The notes under the pieces are model-generated. The model was not told where the DNA came from and did not search any database. It saw nothing but the letters and a program-made list of their open reading frames with translations. From Trinickia sp. Y13 (GTDB taxonomy: Bacteria > Pseudomonadota > Gammaproteobacteria > Burkholderiales > Burkholderiaceae), in assembly GCF_029522115.1 (NCBI RefSeq), contig NZ_JAKWFK010000002.1:248001-312000 (forward strand): 64,000 nt of DNA. The letters run 5' to 3'. A program made the position numbers and the translations under genes. Of this stretch, positions 44,066 through 54,540 are shown one piece after another. Numbering within the stretch: the stretch's first letter is position 1; every line of letters starts with the position of its first letter.

Positions 44066-44920
44066 TCAGCGCGTGACGAGCGGTGCGGCGAAAAGCGTAT
44101 CGATGCCCGCGCAGGCGTCCTCATCGATCCAACCGTGGCGCAGCATGCAGTCGAGCGTCGCAAGGCTCGCATCGACGGTCATCTCGCCGTCCTCGATCCA
44201 ACGCGCGACTTCTTCAACGCGAGCGAGCCGGTGTTCGCCCACTTCGCCATCCTGGTTGCGCGGGGCGAAATCCTCGGGCAACGGCAGATCGTAGATGAAG
44301 ATCTGCTCGGCCTGCGTGCCTTCGGGCAGCGACTGCAGCACGTGCACGGTGCGTCCGGGTTCGGCCTGGCCGGCCAAGGCCGCTTCGATGCCCGCCTCCT
44401 CCCAACATTCCTTGACGATCGTCTCTTCGATCGACAAGCCCCACGCAATGCCGCCCGCGACCACGTTGTCGAGCATGCCCGGGTCGGTCGCCTTGGTCTG
44501 GCTGCGGCGCGCGATCCAGAGCTGCGGGGCGCGACCCGCGTATTTTACGATGCCGTTCAAATGCACCGCGTAGGTCGTCGCGCCGAAGAAGCGTGCGGCC
44601 GCCCGCTCGATATAAGCGAGCGGCGCGGCGTCGAAGGTGTTGCGAATCGCGTAAGTCTCGTCGCGCCAACCGACGATGCGCCCCTGCCCCGCGAGCGCAC
44701 CGATGACAGCGGCCAGCGCCGCGGACCGGGTATCGGCGTTCGCATCGAAACGAGCGGCCAACGTCACCGCCGCAGCATCGATCTCGAAAACGTCGGGCCA
44801 ACGCGCAAGCAGCGCGACGTCGTGCTCGCGAATCCACCCGACTTGCTCGGAAGCCATGAAAAACCGACGGTGCGCCTGCGCCTCGAAGCGGCGCGCATGG
44901 GCGATGCAGGGCAAGCTCAT
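44066..44920 (-). CDS. NUDIX hydrolase with DUF4743 N-terminal domain
   Basis: A 284-residue protein. Residues 1-115 resemble DUF4743, found ahead of NUDIX domains in thiamine-diphosphate-acting hydrolases (Tnr3/NudT-like). The NUDIX box GIAWGLSIEETIVKECWEEA is in place with the REUEEXGU-like residues ECWEEAGI. It should cleave a nucleoside-diphosphate-like or TPP-like compound. It lies 45 bp upstream of nothing obvious on its strand besides the LysE gene, which ends 44 bp upstream of its start. Confidence 0.85.
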   Translation of the reverse strand: MSLPCIAHARRFEAQAHRRFFMASEQVGWIREHDVALLARWPDVFEIDAAAVTLAARFDANADTRSAALAAVIGALAGQGRIVGWRDETYAIRNTFDAAPLAYIERAAARFFGATTYAVHLNGIVKYAGRAPQLWIARRSQTKATDPGMLDNVVAGGIAWGLSIEETIVKECWEEAGIEAALAGQAEPGRTVHVLQSLPEGTQAEQIFIYDLPLPEDFAPRNQDGEVGEHRLARVEEVARWIEDGEMTVDASLATLDCMLRHGWIDEDACAGIDTLFAAPLVTR

Positions 44921-44964
44921 TGAAACTCCTTAACGGTACGGCTGGCGAGAGGATCGATCTTGCC

Positions 44965-45579
44965 TCAATCGCGCAAGGCCACGCGCAACCCAAGCGCGAT
45001 GAATGTCGCGCCCGCGAGCCGGTCGAGCCAGACACCGGCGCGCGGGCGACGCTTGAGCCACGCGCCAAGCGCGCCGGCGAACAGACCGAACGCGGAAAAG
45101 ATCGCCAGCGCCTGCAGCATGAAAACGAGGCCAAGTTCGATCATCTGGACGGCGACGCGCTGTGTGCCTCCCGGATTGACGAACTGCGGCAGAAACACGA
45201 CGAAGAACAGCGTCACCTTCGGGTTCATCATGTTGCCGACGACGCTTTGGCGAAACACGGTGAGAAGCGGCACGGGAGCGCGCTCGTGAGCGCTCGCCAA
45301 GCCGCGGCTCGTCAGCGCCTTCACGCCGACCCAAATCAGATAGAGGCCGCCCGCAATCTTGACGATCTCGAACGCGAGCGGCGACGAGCGCAAGAGCGCC
45401 GCAATGCCGAACGCGGCGAGCGTCGTATGGAAGATCAGCCCGGCGGCGAAGCCGAACGCCGCCACGAGGCCCGCGGCGCGGCCCTGCGAGATCCCGCGCG
45501 CGAGCACTTGCAAATTGTCCGGCCCAGGCGCGGCCGTGATTGCCACGGACGCGGCGAGAAACAACGGTAGGTTCGGCAT
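44965..45579 (-). CDS. LysE/RhtB family exporter
   Basis: A 204-residue inner-membrane protein with six predicted helices. It begins MPNLPLFLAASVAITAAPGP, the typical RhtB opening with the PGPD motif, and has the NPKVTLFFVVFLPQF segment. The family exports amino acids such as threonine, homoserine and lysine, or quorum signals. It is located 45 bp from the NUDIX gene and 84 bp from apt, same strand; no substrate can be assigned. Confidence 0.93.
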   Translation of the reverse strand: MPNLPLFLAASVAITAAPGPDNLQVLARGISQGRAAGLVAAFGFAAGLIFHTTLAAFGIAALLRSSPLAFEIVKIAGGLYLIWVGVKALTSRGLASAHERAPVPLLTVFRQSVVGNMMNPKVTLFFVVFLPQFVNPGGTQRVAVQMIELGLVFMLQALAIFSAFGLFAGALGAWLKRRPRAGVWLDRLAGATFIALGLRVALRD

Positions 45580-45662
45580 GTTGGATTTGGTCTATCGAAT
45601 TCGATGGAGCGAGTGGCGCGCGTCGGGCACGGGTACGCTGGCGTAGCGATGCGACCTGCCCG

Positions 45663-46229
45663 TCAGTGCCCCGGAAAATCCGTCACCGTATAGAGCGGCA
45701 AGCCGCTGTCGCGCAGCAGCTTGGAGCCGCCCAAATCGGGCAGATCGACAATGGCAGCGCCCTCGACGACAACCGCACCGAGCCGCTCCAGCAGTTTCTT
45801 GCCTGCCATCATCGTGCCGCCCGTGGCGATCAGATCGTCGACGATCACGACACGGCTGCCCCGCTCGCAGGCATCCTCGTGGATCTCCACGGTGGCCGTC
45901 CCGTATTCGAGCGCATACGACTCGGATACCGTCTTATAGGGCAATTTGCCGATCTTCCGAATCGGAATGAAACCGAGGTTCAATTCGTAGGCGACGATCG
46001 GCGCGATGATGAAGCCGCGCGCATCGAGACCCGCGACGTAGTCGAGCTTCGCTTCGACATAGCGCTCGATGAACAGATCGATGAGCACCCGCAGCGTTTT
46101 CGGACGCTGCAACAGCGGCGTGATATCGCGAAACTGCACGCCGGGCAGCGGCCAGTCGGGAATCGTGCGAATTTGGCTCTTGATGAACGCGGCGGCGTCG
46201 TGGGGCGCATCGGCGGGCGCATTGGACAT
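45663..46229 (-). CDS. apt: Adenine phosphoribosyltransferase
   Basis: A 188-residue purine-salvage enzyme that makes AMP from adenine and PRPP. The PRPP-binding motif [15 protein letters not shown] is intact, as is the [10 protein letters not shown] substrate loop and [12 protein letters not shown] hood segment. A GGAGA site precedes the ATG. The LysE-type gene follows on the same strand. Confidence 0.97.
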   Translation of the reverse strand: MSNAPADAPHDAAAFIKSQIRTIPDWPLPGVQFRDITPLLQRPKTLRVLIDLFIERYVEAKLDYVAGLDARGFIIAPIVAYELNLGFIPIRKIGKLPYKTVSESYALEYGTATVEIHEDACERGSRVVIVDDLIATGGTMMAGKKLLERLGAVVVEGAAIVDLPDLGGSKLLRDSGLPLYTVTDFPGH

Positions 46230-46319
46230 GAAATTCTCCGCAGGGATTCGGCCGTCCTCGTAAAGGGACAGCCGCTATCGATTGATGAAATGGGTGAGGT
46301 AGCAGGCAGCGCGCCTCGG

Positions 46320-48323
46320 TCAAACGGTGGACACGCCGGCGCGGCGATTGCGCAGCAAGCGCTCCTCGGCCAACGCCAGCGCCTCGGGCAACCCGCGCAG
46401 CACGACGATGTCGGCTTCGCGCAGCTTCGTCTCCGGGCCCGGCTCGACGCCGCGAATACCGTGCCGCCGGATCGCCGTGACCTCCACGCCCATCGAAGCG
46501 AACCCGAGTTCCTCGAGCGTGCGTCCGACGGCGTCGGCATGGCCGTCGACCGCTACGGATTGTAGCCGCACCGCGTCATGGCCGTCGTCGTCGCCCGGAT
46601 CGTCGGCTCCGCGAAAGTAGCCGCGCAGCAAGCTGTAGCGGGCGTCGCGCAGCTCCTCGGCACGCCGCACCACGCGTCGCATCGGCACCCCCATCAGCAC
46701 GAGCGTGTGCGATGCGAGCATGAGACTGCCTTCGACGATCTCGGGAATGACCTCGGTCGCGCCCGCTGCGAGCAGTTTCTCGAGATCGGCATCGTCGACC
46801 GTGCGCACGATGACAGGCAGCGCCGGCTCGAGCTCATGCACATGGTGCAGCACGCGCAGGGCCGAAGGCGTATTCGCATACGTGATGGCCACGGCCGCGG
46901 CCCGGTGGATGCCCGCAGAAACGAGCGACTCGCGCCGCGCCGCATCGCCGAACACGACCGATTCGCCCGCCGCCGCGGCCGCCGTCACGCGATCCGGATC
47001 CAGATCGAGCGCGACGTAGGGCAATCCTTCGTGCTCGAGCATGCGCGCGAGGTTCTGCCCTGCGCGACCGTAGCCGCAAATGATCACGTGGGCATTTTGC
47101 CGCAGGCTTTGCGTGGCGATGCGCGTCATGAGCAGCGATTGCTGCATCCATTCCGTCGAAGAGAGCCGCAGAACGATGCGGTCGGCGTTTTGAATCAAGA
47201 ATGGCGCGGCCAGCATCGAGAGCAGCATCGCGGCCAGAATCGCCTGCAGCAGCGTGGCATCGACGAGACGCTTGTCCAGAATCAGGTTCAGCAGCACGAA
47301 ACCGAACTCACCCGCTTGCGCGAGACCCAAGCCCGTGCGCATCGCCACACCGGGCGTCGCCCCGAAAACCCGCGCGAGCCCCGTGATCATGACGATCTTC
47401 AGCAACATGGGGCCGATCAAGAACGCGAGCACGAGCAGCGGATGCGCGATCAGCACGCGCGGATCGAGCAACATGCCCGTCGTGACGAAGAAAAGCCCGA
47501 GCAATACGTCCCGAAACGGCTTGATGTCCTCTTCCACTTGGTGGCGGTAGGGCGTTTCCGCGATCAACATGCCCGCGATGAATGCCCCGAGCGCGAGCGA
47601 TAGCCCGAACTTGTCCGTGATGAACGCGGCCCCGAGCGTGACGAGCAAGAGGTTCAGCACGAACAACTCTTGCGAGCGCCGCCGCGCCACGACGTTGAAC
47701 CAGCGCGTCATGAACCGTTGGCCGACGTAGAGCAGCAGCGAGAGCGCGACCACGATCTTGAGGGCGGCGATGCCGAGCGTTCGCGCCAAATCGTGCGAAT
47801 CGCCGCCTAGCGCGGCGATGACGATCAAAAGCGGCACCACGGCCAAGTCTTGGAATAGCAGCACGCCGAAGATATTGCGCCCGTGCTCCGTCTCGATTTC
47901 GAGGCGCTCGGCGAGCATTTTGCTGACGATGGCCGTCGACGACATCGCCAGCGCGCCGCCGAGCGCGATGGCGCCTTGCCACGTCACATGCATCCAGCGC
48001 TCGAGCAACAAGCCCACCAACACCGAAACGCCCACGGTGCCGATCACCTGCAGCAGGCCGAGCCCGAACACGAGGCTGCGCATCGCCCGCAGCTTGGCGA
48101 GCGAGAACTCGAGCCCGATCGAGAACATGAGGAAGACGACGCCGAACTCGGCGAGATTCTGCGCGCGCTCCGAATCGGGCGCGAGACCGAGCGCATGTGG
48201 CCCGACGACGATGCCCACCGTCAGATACCCGAGCATCGGCGGCAAATTCAACGAGCGGAACAATACGACGCCCACTACCGATGCAAGCAGCAGGAAGAGC
48301 GTCATCTCGAGCGGAGAAATCAA
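46320..48323 (-). CDS. CPA2 family cation/proton antiporter (KefB/YbaL-like) with TrkA domains
   Basis: A 667-residue inner-membrane protein. Residues 1-385 form the 12-13 helix Na+/H+ exchanger domain (LNLPPMLGYLTVGIVVGPHA; GAFIAGMLIAETPYRHQVE). A TrkA-N nucleotide-binding domain (HVIICGYGRAGQNLARML, about 415) and a TrkA-C domain (about 570-650) follow. It should regulate potassium or pH through nucleotide binding. It is divergent from kdsD across about 150 bp, as often seen in Burkholderia. Confidence 0.93.
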   Translation of the reverse strand: MISPLEMTLFLLLASVVGVVLFRSLNLPPMLGYLTVGIVVGPHALGLAPDSERAQNLAEFGVVFLMFSIGLEFSLAKLRAMRSLVFGLGLLQVIGTVGVSVLVGLLLERWMHVTWQGAIALGGALAMSSTAIVSKMLAERLEIETEHGRNIFGVLLFQDLAVVPLLIVIAALGGDSHDLARTLGIAALKIVVALSLLLYVGQRFMTRWFNVVARRRSQELFVLNLLLVTLGAAFITDKFGLSLALGAFIAGMLIAETPYRHQVEEDIKPFRDVLLGLFFVTTGMLLDPRVLIAHPLLVLAFLIGPMLLKIVMITGLARVFGATPGVAMRTGLGLAQAGEFGFVLLNLILDKRLVDATLLQAILAAMLLSMLAAPFLIQNADRIVLRLSSTEWMQQSLLMTRIATQSLRQNAHVIICGYGRAGQNLARMLEHEGLPYVALDLDPDRVTAAAAAGESVVFGDAARRESLVSAGIHRAAAVAITYANTPSALRVLHHVHELEPALPVIVRTVDDADLEKLLAAGATEVIPEIVEGSLMLASHTLVLMGVPMRRVVRRAEELRDARYSLLRGYFRGADDPGDDDGHDAVRLQSVAVDGHADAVGRTLEELGFASMGVEVTAIRRHGIRGVEPGPETKLREADIVVLRGLPEALALAEERLLRNRRAGVSTV

Positions 48324-48472
48324 GTGCGAAGCGTCCTCGGTCGACAGCGAAATGCGCGAACACGGGCAACGCGCCGCGCATTCGGCGGTTTGGAGCGCCG
48401 TCAGGCGGCTATGGGCCAGGCGGTCGAGCGCGGCCCGGCGGGGCGAACGATGCCTTTGCTATACTCCGGCGA

Positions 48473-49456
48473 ATGATAGCGAAAATCAATGGCGACCGGG
48501 CATTGGCGCTCGCCCGGGAAGTCCTCGACATCGAAGCCGACGCCGTGCGCGGGCTTCGCGAACAAGTCGACGAGCGCTTTGTCGCCGCGGTCGACTTACT
48601 CCTGAGCTGCCGCGGTCGCGTCGTCGTTTCAGGCATTGGCAAATCCGGCCACATCGCACGCAAGCTTGCCGCCACATTGGCAAGCACGGGCACGCCCGCC
48701 TTCTTCGTGCACCCAGCCGAAGCGAGCCACGGCGATCTCGGCATGGTGACGAAGGACGACGTCTTCATCGGCCTTTCCAATTCCGGCGAATCGGAAGAAC
48801 TAGTCGCGATCCTGCCGCTCGTCAAACGCCTCGGCGCGAAGCTGATCGCGATGACCGGCCGGCCGCAATCGTCGCTAGCGCAGCTCGCCGACGTGCACTT
48901 GTACGCCGGAGTGTCGAAGGAAGCGTGCCCGCTCGATCTCGCCCCCACGGCCAGCACCACCGCCGCGCTCGCGCTCGGCGATGCGCTCGCAATGGCGGTG
49001 CTCGACGCCCGCGGCTTCGGCGCCGACGATTTCGCGCGCTCCCACCCGGGCGGCGCGCTGGGCCGGCGGCTGCTCACCTATGTGCGCGACGTGATGCGCA
49101 CGGGCGATCAGTTGCCGCAGGTCGGCGCGGATGCGACGGTGCGCGATGCCTTGTTCCAGTTGACGGCCAAGCGCATGGGCATGACGGCGATCGTCGACGA
49201 AGCGGGCCGCGTGGAAGGCATCTTCACCGACGGCGATCTGCGGCGCGTTCTCGAGCGCACGGGCGATTTCCGCGATTTGCCGATCGTCGACGTCATGACG
49301 CGCACGCCGCGCACGATCGGCCCCGACCATCTCGCGGTCGAGGCCGTCGAATCGATGGAGCGTCACCGCATCAATCAAATGCTCGTCGTCGACGGCGAAG
49401 GCAAATTGATCGGTGCGCTCAACATGCACGACCTGTTCTCGAAGAAGGTGATCTGA
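48473..49456 (+). CDS. kdsD: KdsD/KpsF, D-arabinose-5-phosphate isomerase
   Basis: Converts ribulose-5-phosphate to arabinose-5-phosphate, the first step to KDO for lipopolysaccharide. The 327-residue protein has a SIS domain (VVVSGIGKSGHIARKLAATL; LSNSGESEELVAILPLVKR) and two C-terminal CBS domains (from about residue 205). Start at 48473 is taken because upstream frame is antisense to the antiporter gene. Its stop overlaps the kdsC start by one base, beginning a tight KDO/Lpt operon. Confidence 0.98.
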   Translation: MIAKINGDRALALAREVLDIEADAVRGLREQVDERFVAAVDLLLSCRGRVVVSGIGKSGHIARKLAATLASTGTPAFFVHPAEASHGDLGMVTKDDVFIGLSNSGESEELVAILPLVKRLGAKLIAMTGRPQSSLAQLADVHLYAGVSKEACPLDLAPTASTTAALALGDALAMAVLDARGFGADDFARSHPGGALGRRLLTYVRDVMRTGDQLPQVGADATVRDALFQLTAKRMGMTAIVDEAGRVEGIFTDGDLRRVLERTGDFRDLPIVDVMTRTPRTIGPDHLAVEAVESMERHRINQMLVVDGEGKLIGALNMHDLFSKKVI

Positions 49457-50004
49457 TGGCCGCCTCGCCCCTCACGGCCAGCGAACGCGCGCGCCGCGTC
49501 AAGCTGATGATTTTCGACGTCGACGGCGTGCTGACCGACGGCAGCCTGATGTTTACGGCTCAAGGCGACTACATGAAGTCGTTCAACTCGATGGACGGCC
49601 ACGGCCTGAAACTACTCGGCGAGGCGGGTATCCAAACGGCAATCATCACGGGCCGCCGCTCGGACATCGTGCTCGCGCGCGCCACCGAATTGCGCGTCTC
49701 GCACATTCATCAAGGCTCGGCCGATAAAGTGGCGACGTTCGTCGAGTTGATGCGCGAAGCGAACGTCACGGCCGAGCAATGCGGCTACATGGGCGACGAT
49801 TGGCCCGATCTCGGCGTCATCACGCGCTGCGGCTTCGCCGCCGCCCCGGCCAACGCCCATCCCGAAGTGATCGCTCGCGCGCATTGGGTGTCGGAGGCGC
49901 GCGGCGGGCAAGGCGCGGCGCGCGAAGTATGCGACGCGCTGTTGCGCGCGCAGAACCGCTATGAAGCGCTGCTCGCCGCCGCGTGCGGGACGCCGCCCGC
50001 ATGA
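49456..50004 (+). CDS. kdsC: KdsC, KDO-8-phosphate phosphatase
   Basis: A 182-residue HAD-type phosphatase that releases KDO from KDO-8-phosphate. The HAD motif I DVDGVLTDG with MIFD ahead, motif II IITGRRS and motif IV GYMGDDWPDL are present. It is a single-domain C0 HAD and should form tetramers like others. The start overlaps the kdsD stop and the end overlaps lptC by 4 bp. Confidence 0.97.
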   Translation: MAASPLTASERARRVKLMIFDVDGVLTDGSLMFTAQGDYMKSFNSMDGHGLKLLGEAGIQTAIITGRRSDIVLARATELRVSHIHQGSADKVATFVELMREANVTAEQCGYMGDDWPDLGVITRCGFAAAPANAHPEVIARAHWVSEARGGQGAAREVCDALLRAQNRYEALLAAACGTPPA

Positions 50005-50612
50005 ATTCCTCCCGCATCGCGTCGTTCTTGTCGCTGCTCGCGCTGGCTGCGCTGGCAGGCGGCACTTATTGGCTGCTGCAGGCAACGCTGCCGCCCGCCG
50101 CGCGCGGGGATGCAGGTGTCAAGACGCATACGCCCGATTACTTCGCGGACAATTTCTCCGTATCCGAGCTCGATCAGTCCGGCACGACGCAGTACCGGCT
50201 GACGGCGGCCAAGATGGTGCATTACGAAGACGACGAGAACAGCGATCTCACGCGTCCCGCCGTCCGGGCGTTCCAGCCGGGCAGGCCCATCGTGACCGCC
50301 ACCGGCGAGCGCGGCACCGTCAACGGCGACGCCTCGATCGTCGATTTGTACGATAACGCGCGCATCGTCCGCGCAGCAGGCGCGGGCGACCCCGAGATGC
50401 AAGCCGACTCGGTCCATTTCCGGGTGCTCGTGAACGACGATGTGATCGAGACGGAAAAGCCGGTTAAACTTCGGCGCGGCCTGTCGATCGCGACGGCAAG
50501 CGCCATGAACTACAACAATGTCACCCGCGTGATGCAGCTTTTCGGCAATGTCCGGGGCGCCATCGCGGCTTCGGATATCTCCGGCGGCGGCACCGCGGCC
50601 GGGACGAAGTAG
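50001..50612 (+). CDS. lptC: LptC, LPS export ABC transporter periplasmic protein
   Basis: A 203-residue bitopic protein: one N-terminal membrane helix (IASFLSLLALAALAGGTYWL) and a periplasmic jellyroll domain that hands LPS from LptB2FG to LptA. ATG overlaps the kdsC stop (ATGA), and the earlier ATG six codons upstream is rejected. The segment TPDYFADNFSVSELDQSGTT is typical of beta-proteobacterial LptC. Confidence 0.94.
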   Translation: MNSSRIASFLSLLALAALAGGTYWLLQATLPPAARGDAGVKTHTPDYFADNFSVSELDQSGTTQYRLTAAKMVHYEDDENSDLTRPAVRAFQPGRPIVTATGERGTVNGDASIVDLYDNARIVRAAGAGDPEMQADSVHFRVLVNDDVIETEKPVKLRRGLSIATASAMNYNNVTRVMQLFGNVRGAIAASDISGGGTAAGTK

Positions 50613-50642
50613 CCGGGACTCATCTTTTCGTAGCGTGACTGA

Positions 50643-51302
50643 ATGAACGAATCGTTCTTGCCTATCGGACGCCGGTCAGCCCGCGTCGCACTCGCAGCGA
50701 CGCTGGTCGCGCTCGCCAGCTTTGCGTTCGGCCCAGCCGCGCACGCGGAGCGCGCCGACAAGGACAAGCCGCTCAACATCGAGGCGGATAAGATGACCTA
50801 CGACGATTTGAAACAGGTCACGATCTTCACGGGCCACGTCGTCGCCACGAAGGGCACGATCCTCATCAAGGCCGATCGCGTCGACGTGCGTCAAGATCCG
50901 CAAGGCTACCAATATGCGACCGGCACGATGGCCGCCGGCAGCAAGGATCTCGCCTATTTCCGTCAAAAACGCGAAGGCATCGACGAATATGTCGAGGGCA
51001 ACGCCGAGCGAATCGACTACGATGGCAAGCAAGACTTGACGACCCTCACCACGCGCGCAACCGTTCGCCGCCTGCAAGGTTTGACGACCCTAGTGGATGA
51101 AGTCCACGGCAGCGTCATCACCTACGACGGCCAAAACGACTTCTACACCGCGCGCGCGGGCAAAGACGTGGCGGGGCCGGGCAATCCGAGCGGCCGGGTC
51201 CGCGCGATGCTCTCGCCGCGCAACGGCGCGCCGGCGCCCCTCACGGGCTCGCCTGCCGCGCTCGCGCCCGCTTCGCACATTCAAGGAAACGTGCCGCAGT
51301 GA
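50643..51302 (+). CDS. lptA: LptA, periplasmic LPS bridge protein
   Basis: A 219-residue exported protein with a signal peptide ending AAHA and an OstA-like beta-jellyroll domain ([19 protein letters not shown], then [19 protein letters not shown]). It forms the bridge for LPS across the periplasm. The lptB start codon GTG overlaps its stop. Confidence 0.95.
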   Translation: MNESFLPIGRRSARVALAATLVALASFAFGPAAHAERADKDKPLNIEADKMTYDDLKQVTIFTGHVVATKGTILIKADRVDVRQDPQGYQYATGTMAAGSKDLAYFRQKREGIDEYVEGNAERIDYDGKQDLTTLTTRATVRRLQGLTTLVDEVHGSVITYDGQNDFYTARAGKDVAGPGNPSGRVRAMLSPRNGAPAPLTGSPAALAPASHIQGNVPQ

Positions 51303-52105
51303 ATACGCTATCCCCCCACGCCGCGACGACGGACGGCGCAAGCGCGCCCGAGCAGCACCGCCCCGCGAGTTCGCTCGTCGTGCGCAGCTTGAAGAAGCGC
51401 TACGGCACGCGCACCGTCGTCAAGGACGTCTCGCTCGACGTGAAAAGCGGCGAAGTGGTGGGGCTGCTGGGGCCCAACGGCGCGGGCAAGACGACGTCGT
51501 TCTATATGATCGTCGGCCTGGTGCCGCTCGATGCGGGCGAAATCGTGCTGGACGGCAACTCGATCAGCCTGCTGCCGATCCACAAACGCGCGGCCCTCGG
51601 TTTGTCGTACCTGCCGCAAGAGGCGTCGGTGTTTCGCAAGCTGACGGTCGAAGAGAATATTCGCGCAGTGTTGGAGCTTCAGCGCGACAACGACGGCAAA
51701 CGCCTTTCGAAGCCGTCGATCGAAGCGCGCACCGAGGCGCTGCTCGACGAACTACAGGTTGCCCATCTGCGGGAAAACCCGGCCCTATCGCTCTCCGGCG
51801 GCGAGCGCCGCCGCGTGGAGATTGCGCGCGCCCTGGCCACGAACCCGAGTTTCATTCTGCTCGACGAGCCGTTCGCCGGCGTGGACCCGATCGCCGTCCT
51901 CGAGATTCAAAAGATCGTCAAGTTCCTCAAGCAGCGCAACATCGGCGTGCTCATCACCGACCACAACGTGCGCGAAACGCTGGGTATTTGCGATCACGCC
52001 TACATCATTAGCGACGGCTCGGTGCTGGCGGCCGGCGCGCCGCGCGAGATCATCGAAAACGAAAGCGTGCGCCGCGTTTATCTCGGCGAGCACTTCCGCA
52101 TGTAA
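51299..52105 (+). CDS. lptB: LptB, LPS export ABC transporter ATPase
   Basis: A 268-residue ATPase that powers LPS extraction with LptFG. Walker A is [13 protein letters not shown], the Q-loop [16 protein letters not shown], the signature [15 protein letters not shown] and Walker [14 protein letters not shown]. It starts with GTG, overlapping the lptA stop by 4 bp. The first 25 residues are an extra N-terminal lead absent from E. coli LptB. Confidence 0.97.
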   Translation: MNTLSPHAATTDGASAPEQHRPASSLVVRSLKKRYGTRTVVKDVSLDVKSGEVVGLLGPNGAGKTTSFYMIVGLVPLDAGEIVLDGNSISLLPIHKRAALGLSYLPQEASVFRKLTVEENIRAVLELQRDNDGKRLSKPSIEARTEALLDELQVAHLRENPALSLSGGERRRVEIARALATNPSFILLDEPFAGVDPIAVLEIQKIVKFLKQRNIGVLITDHNVRETLGICDHAYIISDGSVLAAGAPREIIENESVRRVYLGEHFRM

Positions 52106-52233
52106 GGTCCGGATCGCCGCCTCCAGCAATTTTTACGAGGCCGCGCGGCGGCGCGTGGCCGTTCGACGCATCCCATCGTCGCCGCGAGGTTCCCGGCGCG
52201 TGGCAAAGTCTCTACAATGAAAGATACATTGCC

Positions 52234-53739
52234 ATGAAAGCCAGCCTCCAACTTCGCCTATCGCAGCATCTTGCGCTGACCCCACAACTGCAGCAGTCGA
52301 TCCGATTGCTGCAGCTGTCGACGCTCGAATTGCAGCAGGAAGTCGCGATGGCGGTAGCGCAAAATCCGCTGCTCGAATCCGAAGACGAATGGATCGCAAG
52401 CCCGTTGCGCGTTGCCGGTGACGGCACCGTCATCGCGCAAAGTCCCACGTCTTCGGCGCCGGAGCCTATGAGCGGGGCGAGTTCGTCCGAGCCCTCCGAG
52501 CGCTCGGAGGGCGGCGAGGCGTCGAGCTCCGACGATTACAGCCCGCTCGGCGCAAGCGACGGCAACGATTCCTCGCAATGGAATCTGGACGATTACGGCC
52601 GCTCGTCCGGCGCCTCGGACGACGACGATCTACCCCCGCTGCAGATCCACGAATCCACTACGACGCTGCGCGACCACTTGATGGCACAGTTGCGCGTGAC
52701 GCAAGCAAGCCCGCGCGATCGCGCGCTGATCACGTTCTTGATCGAATCGCTCGGCGACGACGGCTACCTCACGTCCTCGCTCGACGAGATACTGGCCGAT
52801 CTGCCGGACGAGCTTGAGGTGGACCTCGACGAACTCGGCGCCGCACTTGCCCTGCTACAAAGCTTCGATCCGGCGGGCGTCGGCGCGCGCTCTGCCTCCG
52901 AATGCCTGAAGCTGCAGTTGCTGCGGCTACCCGATTCGCCCACGCGCAAGCTCGCGCTCGAGATCACGGCCAACCATCTCGAATTGCTAGCGGCGCGCGA
53001 TTTCACGCGGTTGCGCAAGCAACTAAAGGCGACCGACGACGAGCTACGCGATGCGCAGACGCTGATCCGCTCGCTCGAACCGTTTCCAGGCGCCGCTTAC
53101 GGCAAGGCCGAGGCCGATTACGTCGTGCCCGACATCATGGTCAGGAAGACTTCGAACGGCTGGCAAGCGGAGTTGAACCCGGAGGTGGTGCCGCGCTTGC
53201 GCATCAACCATCTCTACGCGAATATTTTGCGCAATAACCGCGGCGATCCGGGTAGCGGTTCCCTGCGCCAGCAGTTGCAGGAAGCGCGCTGGCTGATCAA
53301 GAACATCCAACAGCGATTCGAGACGATCCTGCGCGTCGCGCAGGCCATCGTCGAGCGGCAAAAGAACTTTTTCGTGCATGGCGAAATCGCGATGCGCCCC
53401 TTGGTTTTGCGAGAAATAGCTGATACGCTGGGCCTACACGAATCGACGGTATCGCGTGTGACGACGGGCAAGTACATGCTCACCCCCTTCGGGACGCTCG
53501 AGTTCAAGTACTTTTTCGGGTCTCACGTGTCGACCGATACGGGGGGCGCGGCCTCATCCACGGCCATTCGCGCGCTGATCAAGCAACTGATAGGAGCCGA
53601 AGACTCGAAAACTCCCCTTTCGGACAGCCGCATAGCCGAACTGCTGGCGGAGCAAGGATTCGTGGTCGCACGCCGGACGGTCGCCAAGTACCGCGAAGCA
53701 CTCAAGATCCCCGCAGTCAATTTGCGTAAGTCTCTTTAA
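52234..53739 (+). CDS. rpoN: RpoN, RNA polymerase sigma-54 factor
   Basis: A 501-residue sigma-54. Region I is the Gln/Leu-rich N-terminus ([20 protein letters not shown]), region II is a long acidic, Ser-rich linker (about residues 70-135), and region III carries the core-binding domain, a helix-turn-helix ([20 protein letters not shown]) and the RpoN box [12 protein letters not shown]. It directs transcription from -24/-12 promoters with enhancer proteins. It is the fixed neighbour of lptB and hpf. Confidence 0.98.
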   Translation: MKASLQLRLSQHLALTPQLQQSIRLLQLSTLELQQEVAMAVAQNPLLESEDEWIASPLRVAGDGTVIAQSPTSSAPEPMSGASSSEPSERSEGGEASSSDDYSPLGASDGNDSSQWNLDDYGRSSGASDDDDLPPLQIHESTTTLRDHLMAQLRVTQASPRDRALITFLIESLGDDGYLTSSLDEILADLPDELEVDLDELGAALALLQSFDPAGVGARSASECLKLQLLRLPDSPTRKLALEITANHLELLAARDFTRLRKQLKATDDELRDAQTLIRSLEPFPGAAYGKAEADYVVPDIMVRKTSNGWQAELNPEVVPRLRINHLYANILRNNRGDPGSGSLRQQLQEARWLIKNIQQRFETILRVAQAIVERQKNFFVHGEIAMRPLVLREIADTLGLHESTVSRVTTGKYMLTPFGTLEFKYFFGSHVSTDTGGAASSTAIRALIKQLIGAEDSKTPLSDSRIAELLAEQGFVVARRTVAKYREALKIPAVNLRKSL

Positions 53740-53911
53740 GCTTTCCGCGTTTTGCGGAGAGCGTTTACCGGCCCTGACGCCATCAGCGGATTTGGCCGGC
53801 CGATACGACCCGCCGCTCGTCAGTCACGCGGGGTGATGACTCGAGCGGGCCGCTCCCGACCGGCGCAGGCGCACCGATGGTGTCCAGGCAGCCTTTTGTT
53901 TGGAGAGCACT

Positions 53912-54271
53912 ATGAATCTGAAGATCAGTGGACACCATCTCGAAGTTACGCCGGCGTTGCGAGAATACGTGATCACCAAGCTCGACAAGGTGCTAAGACA
54001 TTTCGATCAGGTGATCGATGGCAATGTGGTCCTCTCGGTCGACAACCATAAGGAAAAGGATAAGCGGCAGAAGGTTGAAATCAACCTTCACTTAAAGGGC
54101 AAGGATATCTTCATCGAAAGCGCCAACGGCGATCTGTACGCAGCCATCGATCTCATGGTCGATCGGCTCGACCGGCAGGTCGTACGACATAAAGGGCGCA
54201 TTCAAGAGCATCAGCACGATGCGATCAAACATCAGGACGTGCCTTTGGCAGGCGAGCAGGCACAGCCGTAA
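53912..54271 (+). CDS. hpf: Ribosome hibernation promoting factor (short HPF/YfiA family)
   Basis: A 119-residue ribosome-associated protein, the beta-proteobacterial short form. It has the double-layer fold segments [20 protein letters not shown] and [20 protein letters not shown] with basic residues for rRNA binding. A GGAGAG site 4 bp before the ATG decides the start over one four codons upstream. It follows rpoN after 172 bp and is followed by a terminator. Confidence 0.95.
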   Translation: MNLKISGHHLEVTPALREYVITKLDKVLRHFDQVIDGNVVLSVDNHKEKDKRQKVEINLHLKGKDIFIESANGDLYAAIDLMVDRLDRQVVRHKGRIQEHQHDAIKHQDVPLAGEQAQP

Positions 54272-54307
54272 GACGACGATCGACGCCGAGACCGTCTCAC
54301 CCCGCGC

Positions 54308-54337
54308 AAAAAGCCGCTCCGTCGAGCGGCTTTTTTT
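54308..54337 (+). terminator. Rho-independent terminator after hpf
   Basis: A perfect 11-bp stem AAAAAGCCGCT (54308-54318) / AGCGGCTTTTT (54325-54335) with loop CCGTCG, followed by a run of seven T (54331-54337). It separates hpf from ptsN, whose promoter may use TATAAT at 54400-54405. Confidence 0.9.
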
Positions 54338-54540
54338 ATGGCGAAGCGAACTTGCAGTGCTGCACTAGGGCCGGCACACCACCTGCTTCGGCCCTGTTCT
54401 ATAATGTGCCGGTTATTGAGGGGCAGCCGGCCACACTGCAGCCCGTCGGCGCCGGCGAGAACACAGCCGGCGCGCACGGCCGAAATCGACACCAGCCAGT
54501 TGCCGCGAGGAGCGCCCAGGCGACGCGTTAGCCTGCCAAC